Source: Globisporangium splendens
Lineage: Eukaryota; Oomycota; Peronosporomycetes; Pythiales; Pythiaceae
Assembly: GCA_006386115.1 (NCBI GenBank)
Contig: VFIW01000025.1
Coordinates: 186,001-250,000 of the forward strand
Reading direction: 5' to 3'
Length of the DNA stretch: 64,000 bases
Shown: positions 52,880 through 63,800 of the stretch, piece after piece
How the letters are laid out: the number at the start of each line of letters is the position of its first letter
How positions within the stretch are numbered: the stretch's first letter is position 1
Made by a program: the position numbers and the translations under genes
Notes under the pieces: generated by a model
What the model saw: only the letters and a program-made list of their open reading frames with translations
Database searches by the model: none
What the model was told of the DNA's origin: nothing

Positions 52880-54169
52880 ATGGCGAAGCTGCGGGTCTTC
52901 ACCCTCTTCATGGCGCTGGTGACGGTCCCCGCCCACGCGGCGAGCCTGGCGCGCGAGTGCGAGTCGAACGCCGACTGCAGCGAGGGTGCCACGTGCGTAG
53001 CGGGCGACGCCGAGACGTCCGTGCAGCGCTGCGTAGCCGGCACGCCGTGTGGCGGCAGCATCATCGGCAGCTGCCCCTCGGACCCGAGCACGGGGCAGCT
53101 CGCGTGCATCTGGCGACCGGACGCCAAGACCTGCGGCTCGAGCACCGACGGCTGCAAGCAGATCGGCGGCGTGTACGGCATCTACAAGTGCCTCTCGCTC
53201 GACCGGTGCGATCAGTACCTCGGCAACGCCGCGTGCAGCGGTACGTGTGGCAACATGCCCTATTTTGCTTGTTGGCATGTGGCCATACAAAAATCAAGTC
53301 AAACGGACCTGATTTATAGGTGATTGTTGCTGTTTTGGATTGTCGCTGATAATCTTGGTTATGCTGTTGTTTGATTAGGTGGGTGCAATGTGAACGGGCT
53401 GCAGTGCAACGGCCGCGGCAACTGCCAGGTGACGTACGCGGCGGACACGCCGCAGTTCCAGTGTGCATGCGACTCAGGCTGGAACGGCACCAAGTGCGAG
53501 ACCGTCGTCGATGGTATGTGCATTCATGATGAGGGTTACGCTATGGGGTTACGGCTTTGTTGCTGACGCTGCTGCATTTATTACGATGTGGTTAGATTCG
53601 TGTGTGGTCGGTGCTGGCCAATGCGGCGCCCACGGCACGTGTGTGCGCAACGCGTGCGCGTGCTCCAACGGATACACGGGCGTCCAGTGCGAGATCGCGC
53701 CAGCAAGTACGTCATCTGCTGCGATTATTGTTGATGCGTCAGTATGCGTATCTAATGCATTTGTTTATACATGGCTACGCTTTCAGACGCGACCAGCTCC
53801 AGCGGCAGCGGCAATGGCAGTTTGAGCGGCAGCCTCACAGGCAACAGCAGCGGCAGCAACTCGTCGCTGTCGGCGCCGTCCTCGACGAGCACCACGCACA
53901 CGCCCAACCAGGCCAACTCGGCGCAATCGGACACGGACCAGATCACGTCGGGCAGCAATGGCGGCGGCAGCAAATCGACGGTGTTCATCGTCGTGGGCAC
54001 GCTGGCGGGCGTGATCATCGTGGCTGCGCTGCTCTTCGCGCTCTACTCGCGCAAGAAGAAGCGGGAGCAGGAGGCCGCGGGTGGCGGCTTCAACCGCAGC
54101 GACAGCATCGACGAGGGCGTCGTGCCTGGCGGTCCCGACACGCCCAAGGGCAACATCGTCATCATGTAA
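52880..54169 (+). CDS. Secretory single-pass membrane protein with EGF-like modules
   Basis: Four exons: 52880-53240, 53379-53513, 53596-53706 and 53787-54169; 329 residues. A signal peptide (VFTLFMALVTVPAHA, cleavage near 22) precedes a Cys-rich N-terminal domain (about 23-120, about 14 Cys). Exon 2 encodes one EGF-like module (GCNVNGLQCNGRGNCQ ... CACDSGWNGTKCE) and exon 3 a second (QCGAHGTC ... CACSNGYTGVQCE). Exon 4 encodes a Ser/Gly/Asn/Thr-rich stalk, likely O-glycosylated, a transmembrane helix (VFIVVGTLAGVIIVAALLFAL), a basic stop-transfer RKKKR and a short tail. All three introns are phase 1, so each EGF module is a symmetric 1-1 exon. Role unknown; cell-surface adhesion or sensing is possible. 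The start is supported by the signal peptide. Confidence 0.85.
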
Positions 54170-54603
54170 GCGTGAGTGTGTCCGTCAGAAGAAGAAATGC
54201 GTCCATATTTAAGAATGCGGGCGCATACGCAGAGAGAATACAGAGATTAGTAGGATAGGGAATTTTAAGCGCGCATCCACGGCGTTGACAGAGCGTGCGT
54301 GCAATAAATAAGCAGTGGTGGCATGTTCGTTGTTTGCATAAAGATAAAGACTGGGGGAATGGCCACTGTGCTCCGTCGTTCTATGGACAAAAATGTTCGT
54401 GTCGCTGTAATCTGTCGTTTTGTTACCGGCACGTCACGCGAAAAGACGCGTAACCCAAAGCGTTACGTTTGACTGCAACGTGGCAAATGGCAATATGGCC
54501 ATCACTGGCGTGGATCATGGCGGCGTGCTCTTCCTGATCATATGGCACCTGCGTGCGCGAGAGCCGCGTGGACACGTCGTGGCTCTGCGGCGCGTCCCAC
54601 GAG
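54170..54603 (+). other. 5' flank of WDR47-like gene with a possible broken LisH start
   Basis: An ATG at 54495 opens a frame reading MAITGVDHGGVLFLIIWHL, which resembles the first helix of a LisH motif but is out of frame with the WD40 gene. The main frame is open from just after a TGA at 54535-54537 and reads RESRVDTSWLCGASHE, resembling the end of LisH plus start of CTLH. A missing exon, small deletion or sequence error is possible. Confidence 0.4.
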
Positions 54604-57045
54604 ATGCATCTGCTGCGCGAGTGGGTCTTCGCTGGCGACTTTGGCAAAGCGCGCGCGTTCCTGAAGCCGCTGGCGAATGTGCTGACTGAGAGCGAATATG
54701 CCGCTGCGCTGCGCGTGGTCGAGACGCACCAGAACATGGAGACGCTCTATGGAGAGAGCATGCCGCTAGCGCATGGACATCCAGGACGACGAGGAGAGTG
54801 GAACGTGCATGAAGCGCGACTACAGTGCTTTGAGGACCTGGTGCCGTTCTTCCGCGGGGAGATTGAACCTGAGGACGATGAATACAAGTACCTGGTGATG
54901 CCGTCGGAGCAGTTGATGTGCTTGCTTCAGGACGCAGCGACGTACAACAACAGGAAGCTTCCTGCAACAGGAGCAGAGCCACTGGATTGCATCTCCATTG
55001 CGTATGAAGCGCATCGACGCATGCCGCTGTCTTCAGAGCGCACGAGATCATCCAAGTGCTCGCGGGTGTATCTGCTTTGCGAGACGCAGGACGATAAACC
55101 GCCGGAAGCAGCGAGAAACGTGCTGTCAAAGTCCACGGACTGGTCGAGGATGCGGCGTCGCGACGATAGGGAAGACAAGGTTGCCGCTGGCCGACATGCC
55201 GAGGTTTGTGGCGATCCTGACATTGTTCATAATGCGCGAGTGACCAGGTTCAAAAATCCGCTTTCCATGTCCTTGAACGGAAATCGCTTCATGAACGTAG
55301 CCAGTAGGTCGCGACAGCTGTCGAGTGGTGATTGTTCAAACAACGAGGAGCTTACGATAGAAGAAGGCGAGAACGAGGACATTCCTGAGACGGAAGGTGG
55401 CGGAACGGAGGCGTGGCTGCAGCCTCGAGAGCAGCACGAGGCATTTTCATTGCGAACGTACTGCGACGCGGCAGCTCAGACGGACACGCAGAGCCTCCAA
55501 CTACCCGCCGGTACCACTGGTGACACCATCATTGCAGCTGAGGAGCTCAGTACGAGTAAACGCAGCATTCGTGCAAACATCGGCGCCTCTGGAGGAGCTA
55601 CGAGTCCTGGACTATCGACGCAAAGAATCGAAGGCGCTTCAGGTGCGGAGCCGTTGTCACTTGAGCCACAATCACGACTCACAGCCTTTCAATCAAGCTA
55701 CGACAATGACCTTGAGCAGCTAGATGACGGTTGTGATGGTGCTGATGACGAAGATGATGATGCTTCATTGCCTCCATCGACCTGCACGTCACCAATCACG
55801 AAATATCTCGAAGAAGAACAGAAAGAAGACGAGGATAATGCCGATGACGACGAGGAACAAAGTCCCGATGACCCGGACGAGCACGGGCAGCTTCACGAAG
55901 CCGCGAGTCCATTTTCAGAACAAGCAGAGTCATCACTAGTACTCCATGCCGCCGAACGATACGACCAACTGACTCTGGATCACATCGTCCGGGCGGCTGT
56001 CGCGGCCGGGGTGAAAGAAGCCCATGCGGTTCGCGCCATCGACATCAGTCGCGACGGATCCCGCGTTGCGATCGGCACGAATGCGCGCGCACTCCGTGTC
56101 TTCGACTTGGTCGTGTCACTGCGCCAGATATCGCCAGTAACAACCAGAATGTCGGCATCGCAGCTCTCGCATGCCACGAGCTTTCTCCCGTTACTACCCG
56201 TCGTGATGGAACGCCACAAGCACCATCAGTCAGCAATCTACTGCATCGCGTACAACCACCACGCAATGGAACGTTTCGGACGCAGCAGTGGCGGTGGCGA
56301 CGGCGCCGCGATTGCATCTGGCGCTGCTGACTCGTCAATCAAGGTGTTGTCTTTGGTGACAAACAAGGAGACCTTAATCCAGACGCACACCGGAAAAGCA
56401 CGAGCGCTGCATTTCTCAGCGCACAATCTGCTCTGGTCTTCCTGCACGGGTGACTTGCGAATCCGATGCTGGGATCTCGAGCATTTGTCCTCATCGTCGC
56501 CGTCTTCGTGTGCCAACCTGGACGGCCATGTGGACGAGATCCAGACGTTTGCGTTCTCGAAAGACGACCCGGGAAGCTCACACCCACTGGCTCTGAGCTC
56601 TGCACTCGACAACACGATTCGGCTCTGGGATCCTCGCAGCGGTGGGAAATGCGAACGCATCGTCGCACAAACGCCACATCCAGCGTTCACGCTGCAGTTC
56701 CATCCTTTAACAAGTCGATACTTTGCCTCGGGGCATCAGGACGGGAGCGTGGCACTCTGGGATATCCGCATGAAGACTAGAAGTTCGCTGGAGTCACTTA
56801 CACATCATCACGACGAATGCCGCGCGATCTCGTGGTCCCCCGACGGCGTGTGGCTGCTCAGCAGCTCCTTCGACGGCACGATCTGCGTCCTGCAGACTAA
56901 CACCAGCGCAAACAACTCGCTGCGCGCCATGGCGTCGTACCACCAGCACCAGGACAAAGTGCTGCAGGCGCAATGGCATCCCACGAGACCTGCGATCGTG
57001 ACCTCGGGGGCCGACAAGTTCGTCAAACTCTGGACATTTTCCTAA
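54604..57045 (+). CDS. WDR47-like CTLH/WD40 repeat protein, 5' end uncertain
   Basis: 813 residues from the first in-frame ATG (MHLLREWVFAGDF), with coding likely starting further upstream, because homologous-looking sequence extends to about 54553 without an ATG. The N-terminal 60 residues resemble the CTLH region of WDR47-type proteins (LREWVFAGDFGKARAFLKPL). A long acidic low-complexity linker (about 170-460, with DDGCDGADDEDDD) leads to a C-terminal beta-propeller: AVRAIDISRDGSRVAIGT, IASGAADSSIKVL, IRCWDLEHL, NTIRLWDPRSG, SVALWDIRM and a terminal FVKLWTFS. In animals WDR47 is a microtubule- and cilium-associated protein. Together with CEP104 it suggests flagellar function, but orthology is unproven. 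No other intron is evident. Confidence 0.65.
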   Translation: MHLLREWVFAGDFGKARAFLKPLANVLTESEYAAALRVVETHQNMETLYGESMPLAHGHPGRRGEWNVHEARLQCFEDLVPFFRGEIEPEDDEYKYLVMPSEQLMCLLQDAATYNNRKLPATGAEPLDCISIAYEAHRRMPLSSERTRSSKCSRVYLLCETQDDKPPEAARNVLSKSTDWSRMRRRDDREDKVAAGRHAEVCGDPDIVHNARVTRFKNPLSMSLNGNRFMNVASRSRQLSSGDCSNNEELTIEEGENEDIPETEGGGTEAWLQPREQHEAFSLRTYCDAAAQTDTQSLQLPAGTTGDTIIAAEELSTSKRSIRANIGASGGATSPGLSTQRIEGASGAEPLSLEPQSRLTAFQSSYDNDLEQLDDGCDGADDEDDDASLPPSTCTSPITKYLEEEQKEDEDNADDDEEQSPDDPDEHGQLHEAASPFSEQAESSLVLHAAERYDQLTLDHIVRAAVAAGVKEAHAVRAIDISRDGSRVAIGTNARALRVFDLVVSLRQISPVTTRMSASQLSHATSFLPLLPVVMERHKHHQSAIYCIAYNHHAMERFGRSSGGGDGAAIASGAADSSIKVLSLVTNKETLIQTHTGKARALHFSAHNLLWSSCTGDLRIRCWDLEHLSSSSPSSCANLDGHVDEIQTFAFSKDDPGSSHPLALSSALDNTIRLWDPRSGGKCERIVAQTPHPAFTLQFHPLTSRYFASGHQDGSVALWDIRMKTRSSLESLTHHHDECRAISWSPDGVWLLSSSFDGTICVLQTNTSANNSLRAMASYHQHQDKVLQAQWHPTRPAIVTSGADKFVKLWTFS

Positions 57046-57125
57046 CAAAACGTGCTTAATGACAACCCCACAGCTTTCGTTCTACCGACATAATGCATGC
57101 ATCGCAATGTAAGCTCCACACAGCA

Positions 57126-57145
57126 TACACACACACACACACACA
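57126..57145 (+). repeat. (AC)n microsatellite
   Basis: About ten AC units in the 3' flank between the WDR47-like gene and the SAP30-PHD gene. Confidence 0.9.
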
Positions 57146-57341
57146 GCGGCAGCAATAAAGAGAAGAAGGAAATATATAAAGGAAAGAGATGAAGCCTACC
57201 CTCGTGGCGAGTCTTACGTGGTGTCTGTCTAGTTGCTGTCCTCATTCGTGCTTCTGCTGCTCTGTTCGCTCTGTTCGCTGAAGTCGTGTCGTCTGCGGAA
57301 TAAGTCGAATAGCCTAAGAAGGAAGAAAGGAAAAGCAAGCC

Positions 57342-58605
57342 TTACTTGCTGGAACCGGGGCTCTTGGAGCGCTGCTTGTTGCTTTTCTTCTTCTTGCTGC
57401 TCTGGAACGCCGCAAAGCCCTTCGGGTCGCACTCAGGACACAGCCACGTGTCCGGGTGGCGGCCGTCCGAGAAACCCACGCACTCCAAGTGGTACCACTG
57501 CGACGGGTTCTGGCACTTCTTGCCGTCACACGCGATCATGTTGCCGTAGCTCGGCAGGTTGCAGATGCAGTAGAGCTCGTTGTCCTCGCCGTTGTCGTTG
57601 TCCTTCTTCGAGCTCGACGACTTCTTCTTGTGCGAATTCGACGACGACGACGACGACTTCCCGCCGCGCGCTTCGCTGGCGCCGTTCGCGCTCTCCTTGC
57701 TGTCTCGGCTGCCGTGGCCGCCAGAGTGGCTCGAGCTGTTCGCTGTGCTCTCTCGGCTGTTGCCATTGCTGCCGCTGCTGCCATTCGAGGCACCAGAGCC
57801 TGCGGCAGCAGCAGCGGCCGAGGCGTCGCGCTGGCGCTTGCGACTCGCGCTCTTCTTGCGCTTCTTCTCGTTGTTCTTGCGCTCCTTGTCGCTCAGCGTA
57901 CGCTTGTTGGCGTTGCGTTCGCCGTTGCGGATGCGCTGGATGAAGCTCACGATTGAGTCGTCCTCCTCGACCTCGAGCGAGCAGTCGAAGTGGCATGCGA
58001 CCATCGCAGCGATGTCGTCTTTTTCGTAATCGTCGCGCACTGCCAGGTTGTAGAATTGCGCATATCGCTTTAACGCTTCCATCTGGTTAGACAAAAGAGA
58101 GGAGAGAGTATGCGCATGCACATCGGTCAGTCATTAGCGTTTAATGCGAAAAAGTATTTACATATACGAGTCAACGATTCACTTACGCCGAGACTTGAGA
58201 AGTCGACCATGAGGCGAGGCGGATACACGATTTTCTTCACGCGGTGGTCCATGCGGTTCGAATCTTCGTGCTCTGTGAAGAAAACACCAAATCGACAGCA
58301 TATACGCACAGAGACATCGATTAGGGACAAAGCGCATAGATAAAGAAAGATGTAATGTAATCAGGCGGGAGTACCACGTACCGTCGTCCATGTAATCGTA
58401 CATCTCGTCACGGTCATCCTATGCGAACGACCACAAGGGTCACACCACAACACTGTCAGCGTCACTCATCAACCACCACATCGCCCGCACCACGCCCCCA
58501 TCTTCGGATCAGTAACGCATATTGCACACCAAATCACACACCACACGCTCACACACGCCTACTCATTTAAATTCGAGAGACACCATTATTACAGAAACGT
58601 ACCAT
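57342..58605 (-). CDS. SAP30-like Sin3-binding domain fused to an ING-type PHD finger
   Basis: Four coding exons: 58605-58603 (the ATG alone), 58418-58382, 58272-58187 and 58082-57342; GT-AG introns, phases agree, 288 residues. Residues 23-80 (HRVKKIVYPPRLMVDFSSLG, MEALKRYAQFYNL, MVACHF) fit the SAP30 Sin3-binding domain. Residues 120-205 are a basic, then Ser/Gly/Asn-rich linker. Residues 212-260 are a Cys4-His-Cys3 PHD finger of ING type (YCICNLPSYGNMIACDGKKC, WYHLECVGF, WLCPEC), with the Tyr, Ser-Tyr-Gly, Asp and Trp expected of an H3K4me3 cage. The tail is Lys/Ser-rich. In animals and yeast SAP30 and ING/Pho23 are separate subunits of Sin3-HDAC complexes; here one chain carries both. The one-codon first exon is an inference from the only donor that gives an ATG in frame. 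Confidence 0.8.
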
Positions 58606-59216
58606 CTTTGTTTCTGGCGCCTAACAAAACCCGAACGACCGAGTGTTTACGAGTCGATTCGCTCACACGCGAACAATCAGTGGAGAGCAACGAGAGGCTG
58701 TAGGTACGAGCGTCGACGGCAACGCCTCTGAACAGTGAGCGATGCGGGCGGACGGATGGACGGACGGACGGACGGACGGACGGAGGCGCGGGAGGCAGAG
58801 ACTTCTTGGAGGTGGTCTGCGGTTGCTTGTTGGCGAGTGCTGGCTGATCTGACCGCTCGATCCAAGTTGCGACACAAAAAGGAAGGTCCGCAAGCAGGCA
58901 CGAGATACCGGTATTGGGTGCCATACCAGTACTCTTTGGCAGTCTTCAACAATACCGAAATGTAAACTGGTACTACCACAAAATACCGGTTCTATCTCGA
59001 TATAGTTGAAGTTGAGCAGCTCCATTCGTGTGGGCCACACACATCAACCCATTTACTTGGATACGCTTTTTTGAGGTGCCAAGCGGTGTGGTGGGCACGC
59101 GCATGCGAGCGAATTTTGCGCCGCTCTTTCCGCGTTGCCACCCACAAACGCTTCCAGTACTGCCGTTATACGCCCGTTTGCCGCTCGCTGTAGGAGGCTC
59201 TCGCTGCATTGACAGG
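58606..59216. promoter_or_regulatory. Divergent 5' region of SAP30-PHD and the orphan gene
   Basis: 611 bases, no gene seen. Contains the CGGA tetranucleotide repeat at 58750-58784. Confidence 0.5.
58750..58784 (+). repeat. (CGGA)n tetranucleotide microsatellite
   Basis: About eight units of CGGA with one variant unit (CGGATGGA) at the left end, in the promoter or 5' UTR side of the SAP30-PHD gene. Confidence 0.9.
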
Positions 59217-60621
59217 ATGCGCCAGAGCAGCCGCACTGCCAGTATGCAAAGCATGCGCGTCGACGCGAAGGACTCCGACGCCATCGACGACATTCTGATG
59301 CTCACTCAGGCGCACACGGCCAACGAGGTACGTGGACTTATCGATGCAAAAGCGCAAAGCAATATGTAAACCTATAATTGATATTGTTGTTGTTGGTCTT
59401 GTGTGCGGGTGTATGAAAGTGGACGGAAGTGTGCGTGCAAGCCGATTGGGATACCGACCTCGACATGGTACGTCTGACTGTTGTTTCGCAGGCGACGCGC
59501 AGAGTCGATGTTGGTTTAGAATGTGCATTGGAGTAGGAGACGTTCTTGCCCGACTGCGAGTGCGCGGACGCGCAGAGCCAGCTGGACACCGTCGATGCGT
59601 ACAATGCGAGTATGGAGTGCGATCAGGTACGTGGCAACAAGTGCCCTCTGTCCAAGCACCGAGTGTACAGAAACTACTGTCGTACTGACTGAGACGCTCC
59701 CCTTAGAGTGATCGCAGTGAGGTCAGCTCGCATCTTAATCAGTACCACGGTCGCTGTCTAACTCTGCCACCACAGCAAAAGCGCTTGTCACTCCGTCACT
59801 CACCCACGCTTGCGTGCACGGCAGATTCGCTGACCAACTCGTCAAGAAACGCGATGCTGGAGTTCGAATCATGGTCGCACGAGCGGAGACGACAAGCGAC
59901 GTACCGCGTGCTCTTTGGACGCCCACTGCTGCCAGTAAAGTCCAGCGCCACTGTCACTCATCCTACTGCTGCGATGAAGGGAGGAGCGATGCAAGAGCTC
60001 ATCCAATCACAAACGTCAAGTGCCGCGGCGAAGCGCTCGATAACTTCAGCGAAACGGAGCTCACCGTTACCTTTTCTCAATGGAACTCCAACCAAAAAGC
60101 GGCAAGCAAAGCGAGTGCAAACAATGGCGACGGGAATGGCAGTAGCAGAGAGAGTGCGCGGATGCCGAATACCCACAAAGAAGCAGGTCCAGACCAAGCG
60201 GACCCGCCTCACCAAGAACGAAACTCGCACTGACCCTCTCCTGGATGCGCTTCTGCTGGGAGACGATCTGGTGGAGCTCCCGCTGACAACAGTGGACAAT
60301 TTCTGCAAGTCCGAGCCGCGCGCCTCGACTTTGAAAGTGAGCAACAACTCAGAGGATTCATGCCCAGTGCCACCTTTTGCTGGCGAAATCCACTGGAAGG
60401 AGAGCGTGAGTCTGTGGTCAGAAGCGCTCTTGGAAGAAGAAGACCATTCGGGTGGCGATGGAGCTCTTGAAGCCTCACTTTTCCATTTGGAACTGGAAAT
60501 CTGCGATGCAGATCTGTCGTTTGGAGAGAACCTGGAGGGGTGGGCGACCCCCACCGAGTCCTCGTGTCCGCTCGGTGACTCGGCGATGAACGGTGATCTC
60601 TTGGCGTTTCTCGACGCGTAA
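59217..60621 (+). CDS. Unrecognised three-exon protein, possibly nuclear
   Basis: Exons 59217-59327, 59537-59626 and 59707-60621; GT-AG introns, all phase 0; 371 residues. No known domain recognised. Visible: an N-terminal segment rich in Asp/Met (SDAIDDILMLTQAH), a Cys-Asp segment encoded by exon 2 (CECADAQSQLDTVDAYNA), an Arg-rich patch (SHERRRQATYRVLFGR), two basic clusters resembling nuclear localisation signals (TKKRQAKR, TKKQVQTKRTRLTK), and an acidic, Leu-rich C-terminus (DPLLDALLLGDDLVELPL and a second block near residues 345-360), which could be an activation-type or protein-binding surface. The small phase-0 exons and consistent frame support a real gene. Could be lineage-specific. 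Function not proposed. Confidence 0.6.
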
Positions 60622-60871
60622 AGCGTCAGGACTTCCCACCACACACTCGAGGTCGCTGGTGGCTTTTCGAGGCTCTGGGACCCAATCGACTCGTCTTGCG
60701 ATCTTTTTAGACGCAAATGGCTCCTCTTTCCACCATCACACCAAGATATCAGAGGACAGCACCAAACCAACGCAACGACATCGCGGCATCTTCCATCCTC
60801 AACAGATATAAATGAAAATGGTAAAATGTATAAAGTTTATAAGAATGTGAATGATTTGCTTTATGCCTTCC

Positions 60872-63800
60872 TCAGCTGCTGTTGCATTCCACGTACACGA
60901 TCTCTGGTAGTTGATTGAGCACGTCCTGTTCTTCGTCATCATCGTCATCGTTGTTGCTCTTACTGGCATCACTTGTGCTCTTTCGCCGGCCGCGTTCCAT
61001 GTCCGGACCGCCCTTTGCATTGGTGCCGTCGTCCTCGTCATACTCACCACCGAATAGCCCCTCGCGATCGTACGGCGACACGCTCTGCGCGGAGCTGGCA
61101 ATGAACCAGCCGTGTCCTCTCTGCGGCCGCTGATGCTGCTGGAACCGACTCAGGATCGCGCCGACGACCACGAGCTCCCACACGAGCGCCAGCAGCAGAT
61201 CGAACAGGAACAGGAAGAACAATGACGTGCAAAACGACTTGGGCAGCGCCAGGATCCCGAAACTCGTGTCCATGCTCATGGTCCGCGTCGTCTGCTCGCT
61301 CTTGTAGCTGAACAACTGCACTTGAAGCACGATGAACAGCACGAAGAGGTGCGCGACGAACGGCTTGTTGGTGTAAAATGGTTTGCGGAAGAGGTCCTTG
61401 ACGTTGAACGCGAGCGCGACGATCCAGTACTGAAGGTGACCAAACAGCCAGATCACACTGTTCTCGTACGAGTGCTGCGTCAGATCGACCGGCTCGCCCG
61501 GGGAGAACACGTAGCACGGTGGCTCGATCGTCGTCGTGTTGCTGTCGGTCGCGTTCATCGCGTGCGTGAGCTCGAGCGCGTGTTCGGCTGAGCAAAACCA
61601 GGATTTCGAGCGCGCTGCCGAGATCGCGATCCCCAGACAGATGAACAGGAACACCAGCTGGCCGCCCAGCGAGCACAGGATCGTCGGCGCGAACAGTGAC
61701 TTCGCAGGGTACTCCTTCGTGAGCTGCTCGGCGCTCGCCGTACGCACCATGAGCACCGAGAGCCCAAACACGACGACGAGGTCGTCGAAGAGGAACTGGT
61801 TATTGCTCATCTGCGACGAGAAATCGTTCATGAGCGACGACATCGTGAGCTGGATGATCGAGTACAGCACCATGAATTTGAACGCGACGAAGGACGTGCT
61901 CAGCGCGCATCGGCCCTCGCGCAGTAGCTCGACGACGTCCGTGATGCTCTTCTTGCGGCTCGTAAACGGCGCCACAATCGACGCGTCGGCGTCCGAGAGT
62001 GCGATGCCCACATGCGCAGCCTTGAGCGCGCCGCAATCGTTCGTGCCGTCACCAACCATCCCCACGCACTTGCCGCGCTGGATCAACGTCTCGACGATCC
62101 ACGTCTTCTGGTGCGGCCGGATCCGAGAAAAGATCTTGGTGTGCAGCACGATCTGCTCGACAAACAGACTGCTCTGCGTTGCGATCAAGGCGTCCAACGC
62201 AGTGCCTGTGATCGCAAACTCGTTGTTGTCGGCGAGTCCCAGGAACGTCTTGCTGTCCAGCGGCGTCCACTCGGGTCGTGACTGAGTGGCCAAGTCATCC
62301 ACATCGGCAAACACGACATTGTTGATCCCCTTTGGGTCGTTGACGACATCCAACAGCAACACGGTCGATTGCAGCTTCATGTTGACTTGGCGCGCGACGT
62401 GGATGGCCGTGAACGCGTTGTCACCCGTGATGATGCGCACATCTACGTTGGCGTCCTCCAATGTGCTGATCACGTACGGCGACTCGGTCTTGATCTTGTT
62501 GAGAAACAGGATGAACCCGAGGAAGTTGAGGCGACACTCCATGGCTTCGCGTAAGGGCACGTCGGCTGTAACCGGGTACGTCTTGGACGCGAGCGCCACG
62601 ACGTAGTAGCCTTGGTACGAGTACGTGCGCACTTTCTCGAGGTAGTTGGCCGGGATCGTCGTGGCGTTGCACACTGCGAGCATGGTCTCAGGCGAGCCTT
62701 TCGTGTACACGACGCGCTGTCCAGTCTCGAAGTCCTCGATGAGCACGGACGAACGCTGCAGCGAGGCGTCGAACAAGTATCGCTTCACAATACCAAACGT
62801 TTTTCCGATCGGCGACGAGATGAGCACCGAGAATGGCGCGTTCGGCGTGTTTTTCTTGTGAACGTTCGTCTCGATTGAGTACCCCGTGGCGCCAAACATA
62901 TCGCGCTCGAGCGCGTACCCCGTGGTGTTGCCGTTGCGTTCGTTCAGCGCGTGGCATGTCGCTAGTCCCACGATCGACGTGATCGAGAGCACGTCCACTT
63001 CGCTCTGCAGTCCAACAAACGACGCGGTCGTTGTCGAGCATTCGTCGACGCCCTGGAAATCCAAGTGGTCGCACGACAACGTGCCTGTCTTGTCGAAGCA
63101 GAAACAGTCGACGTGGCCTGCTAGGTTGATGCGCTGCGAGTTGATGCAGAAGATGTCCATGGCTTCGAGCCGCGTCAGCGCGAATCCCACGCCGATCGTC
63201 AGAATCAGCGGTAGCGCAGGCGGCACGGCGATGGTCACGAGGTCCAAAGACGACACGACGGCATCCCCCATCGACACGCTGCTGCTCTTCGAAGCCTGCA
63301 CGAGGCGCTTGATAAACGCCAGCAGCGCCACAAACGACAGCGCGCCGAGAAACAGGTAGCTGTCGCGCTCGATCTTGAAATTGATCGGCTTGGGGTACAG
63401 GATCGAGCGAAAGAGTTCGCCCTTCGACGTGGAAAACCCGGTCGCGAGCACGACGCCGCGCGTGGAGTTGTCGGCTTTCACAGCCAGCACCGTCGAGCCT
63501 GCGAACAGCACGCACTCCTTGGCCTTAGTCTTGAGCGTAGCGTCGATCGTGCGCGTGCCTGGGGTGGACGCATCCAGCGCCTGCTTCGTGATCGGAATCG
63601 CTTCGCCAGTCAGCGTGGACTCGTCGGCCGTGCATTCGCCTGCGATCAGCGCGACGTCAGCAGGGACAATCCCCTCGTCCACGAGCACGATATCGCCAAC
63701 CACTAGTTTTGATACTGCGACAGACGACACGTGCTGGTCGCGCAGCACCTTGACGCTCGCGTCCACCTTGACGAGATCGTGGAGCTTGGTGTCGTTCGAT

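Noticed and set aside
58250..58265. tRNA B-box-like GGTTCGAATC
   Set aside because: Lies in the coding exon 3 of the SAP30-PHD gene (antisense of the DSNRMD codons), with no A box or cloverleaf around it.
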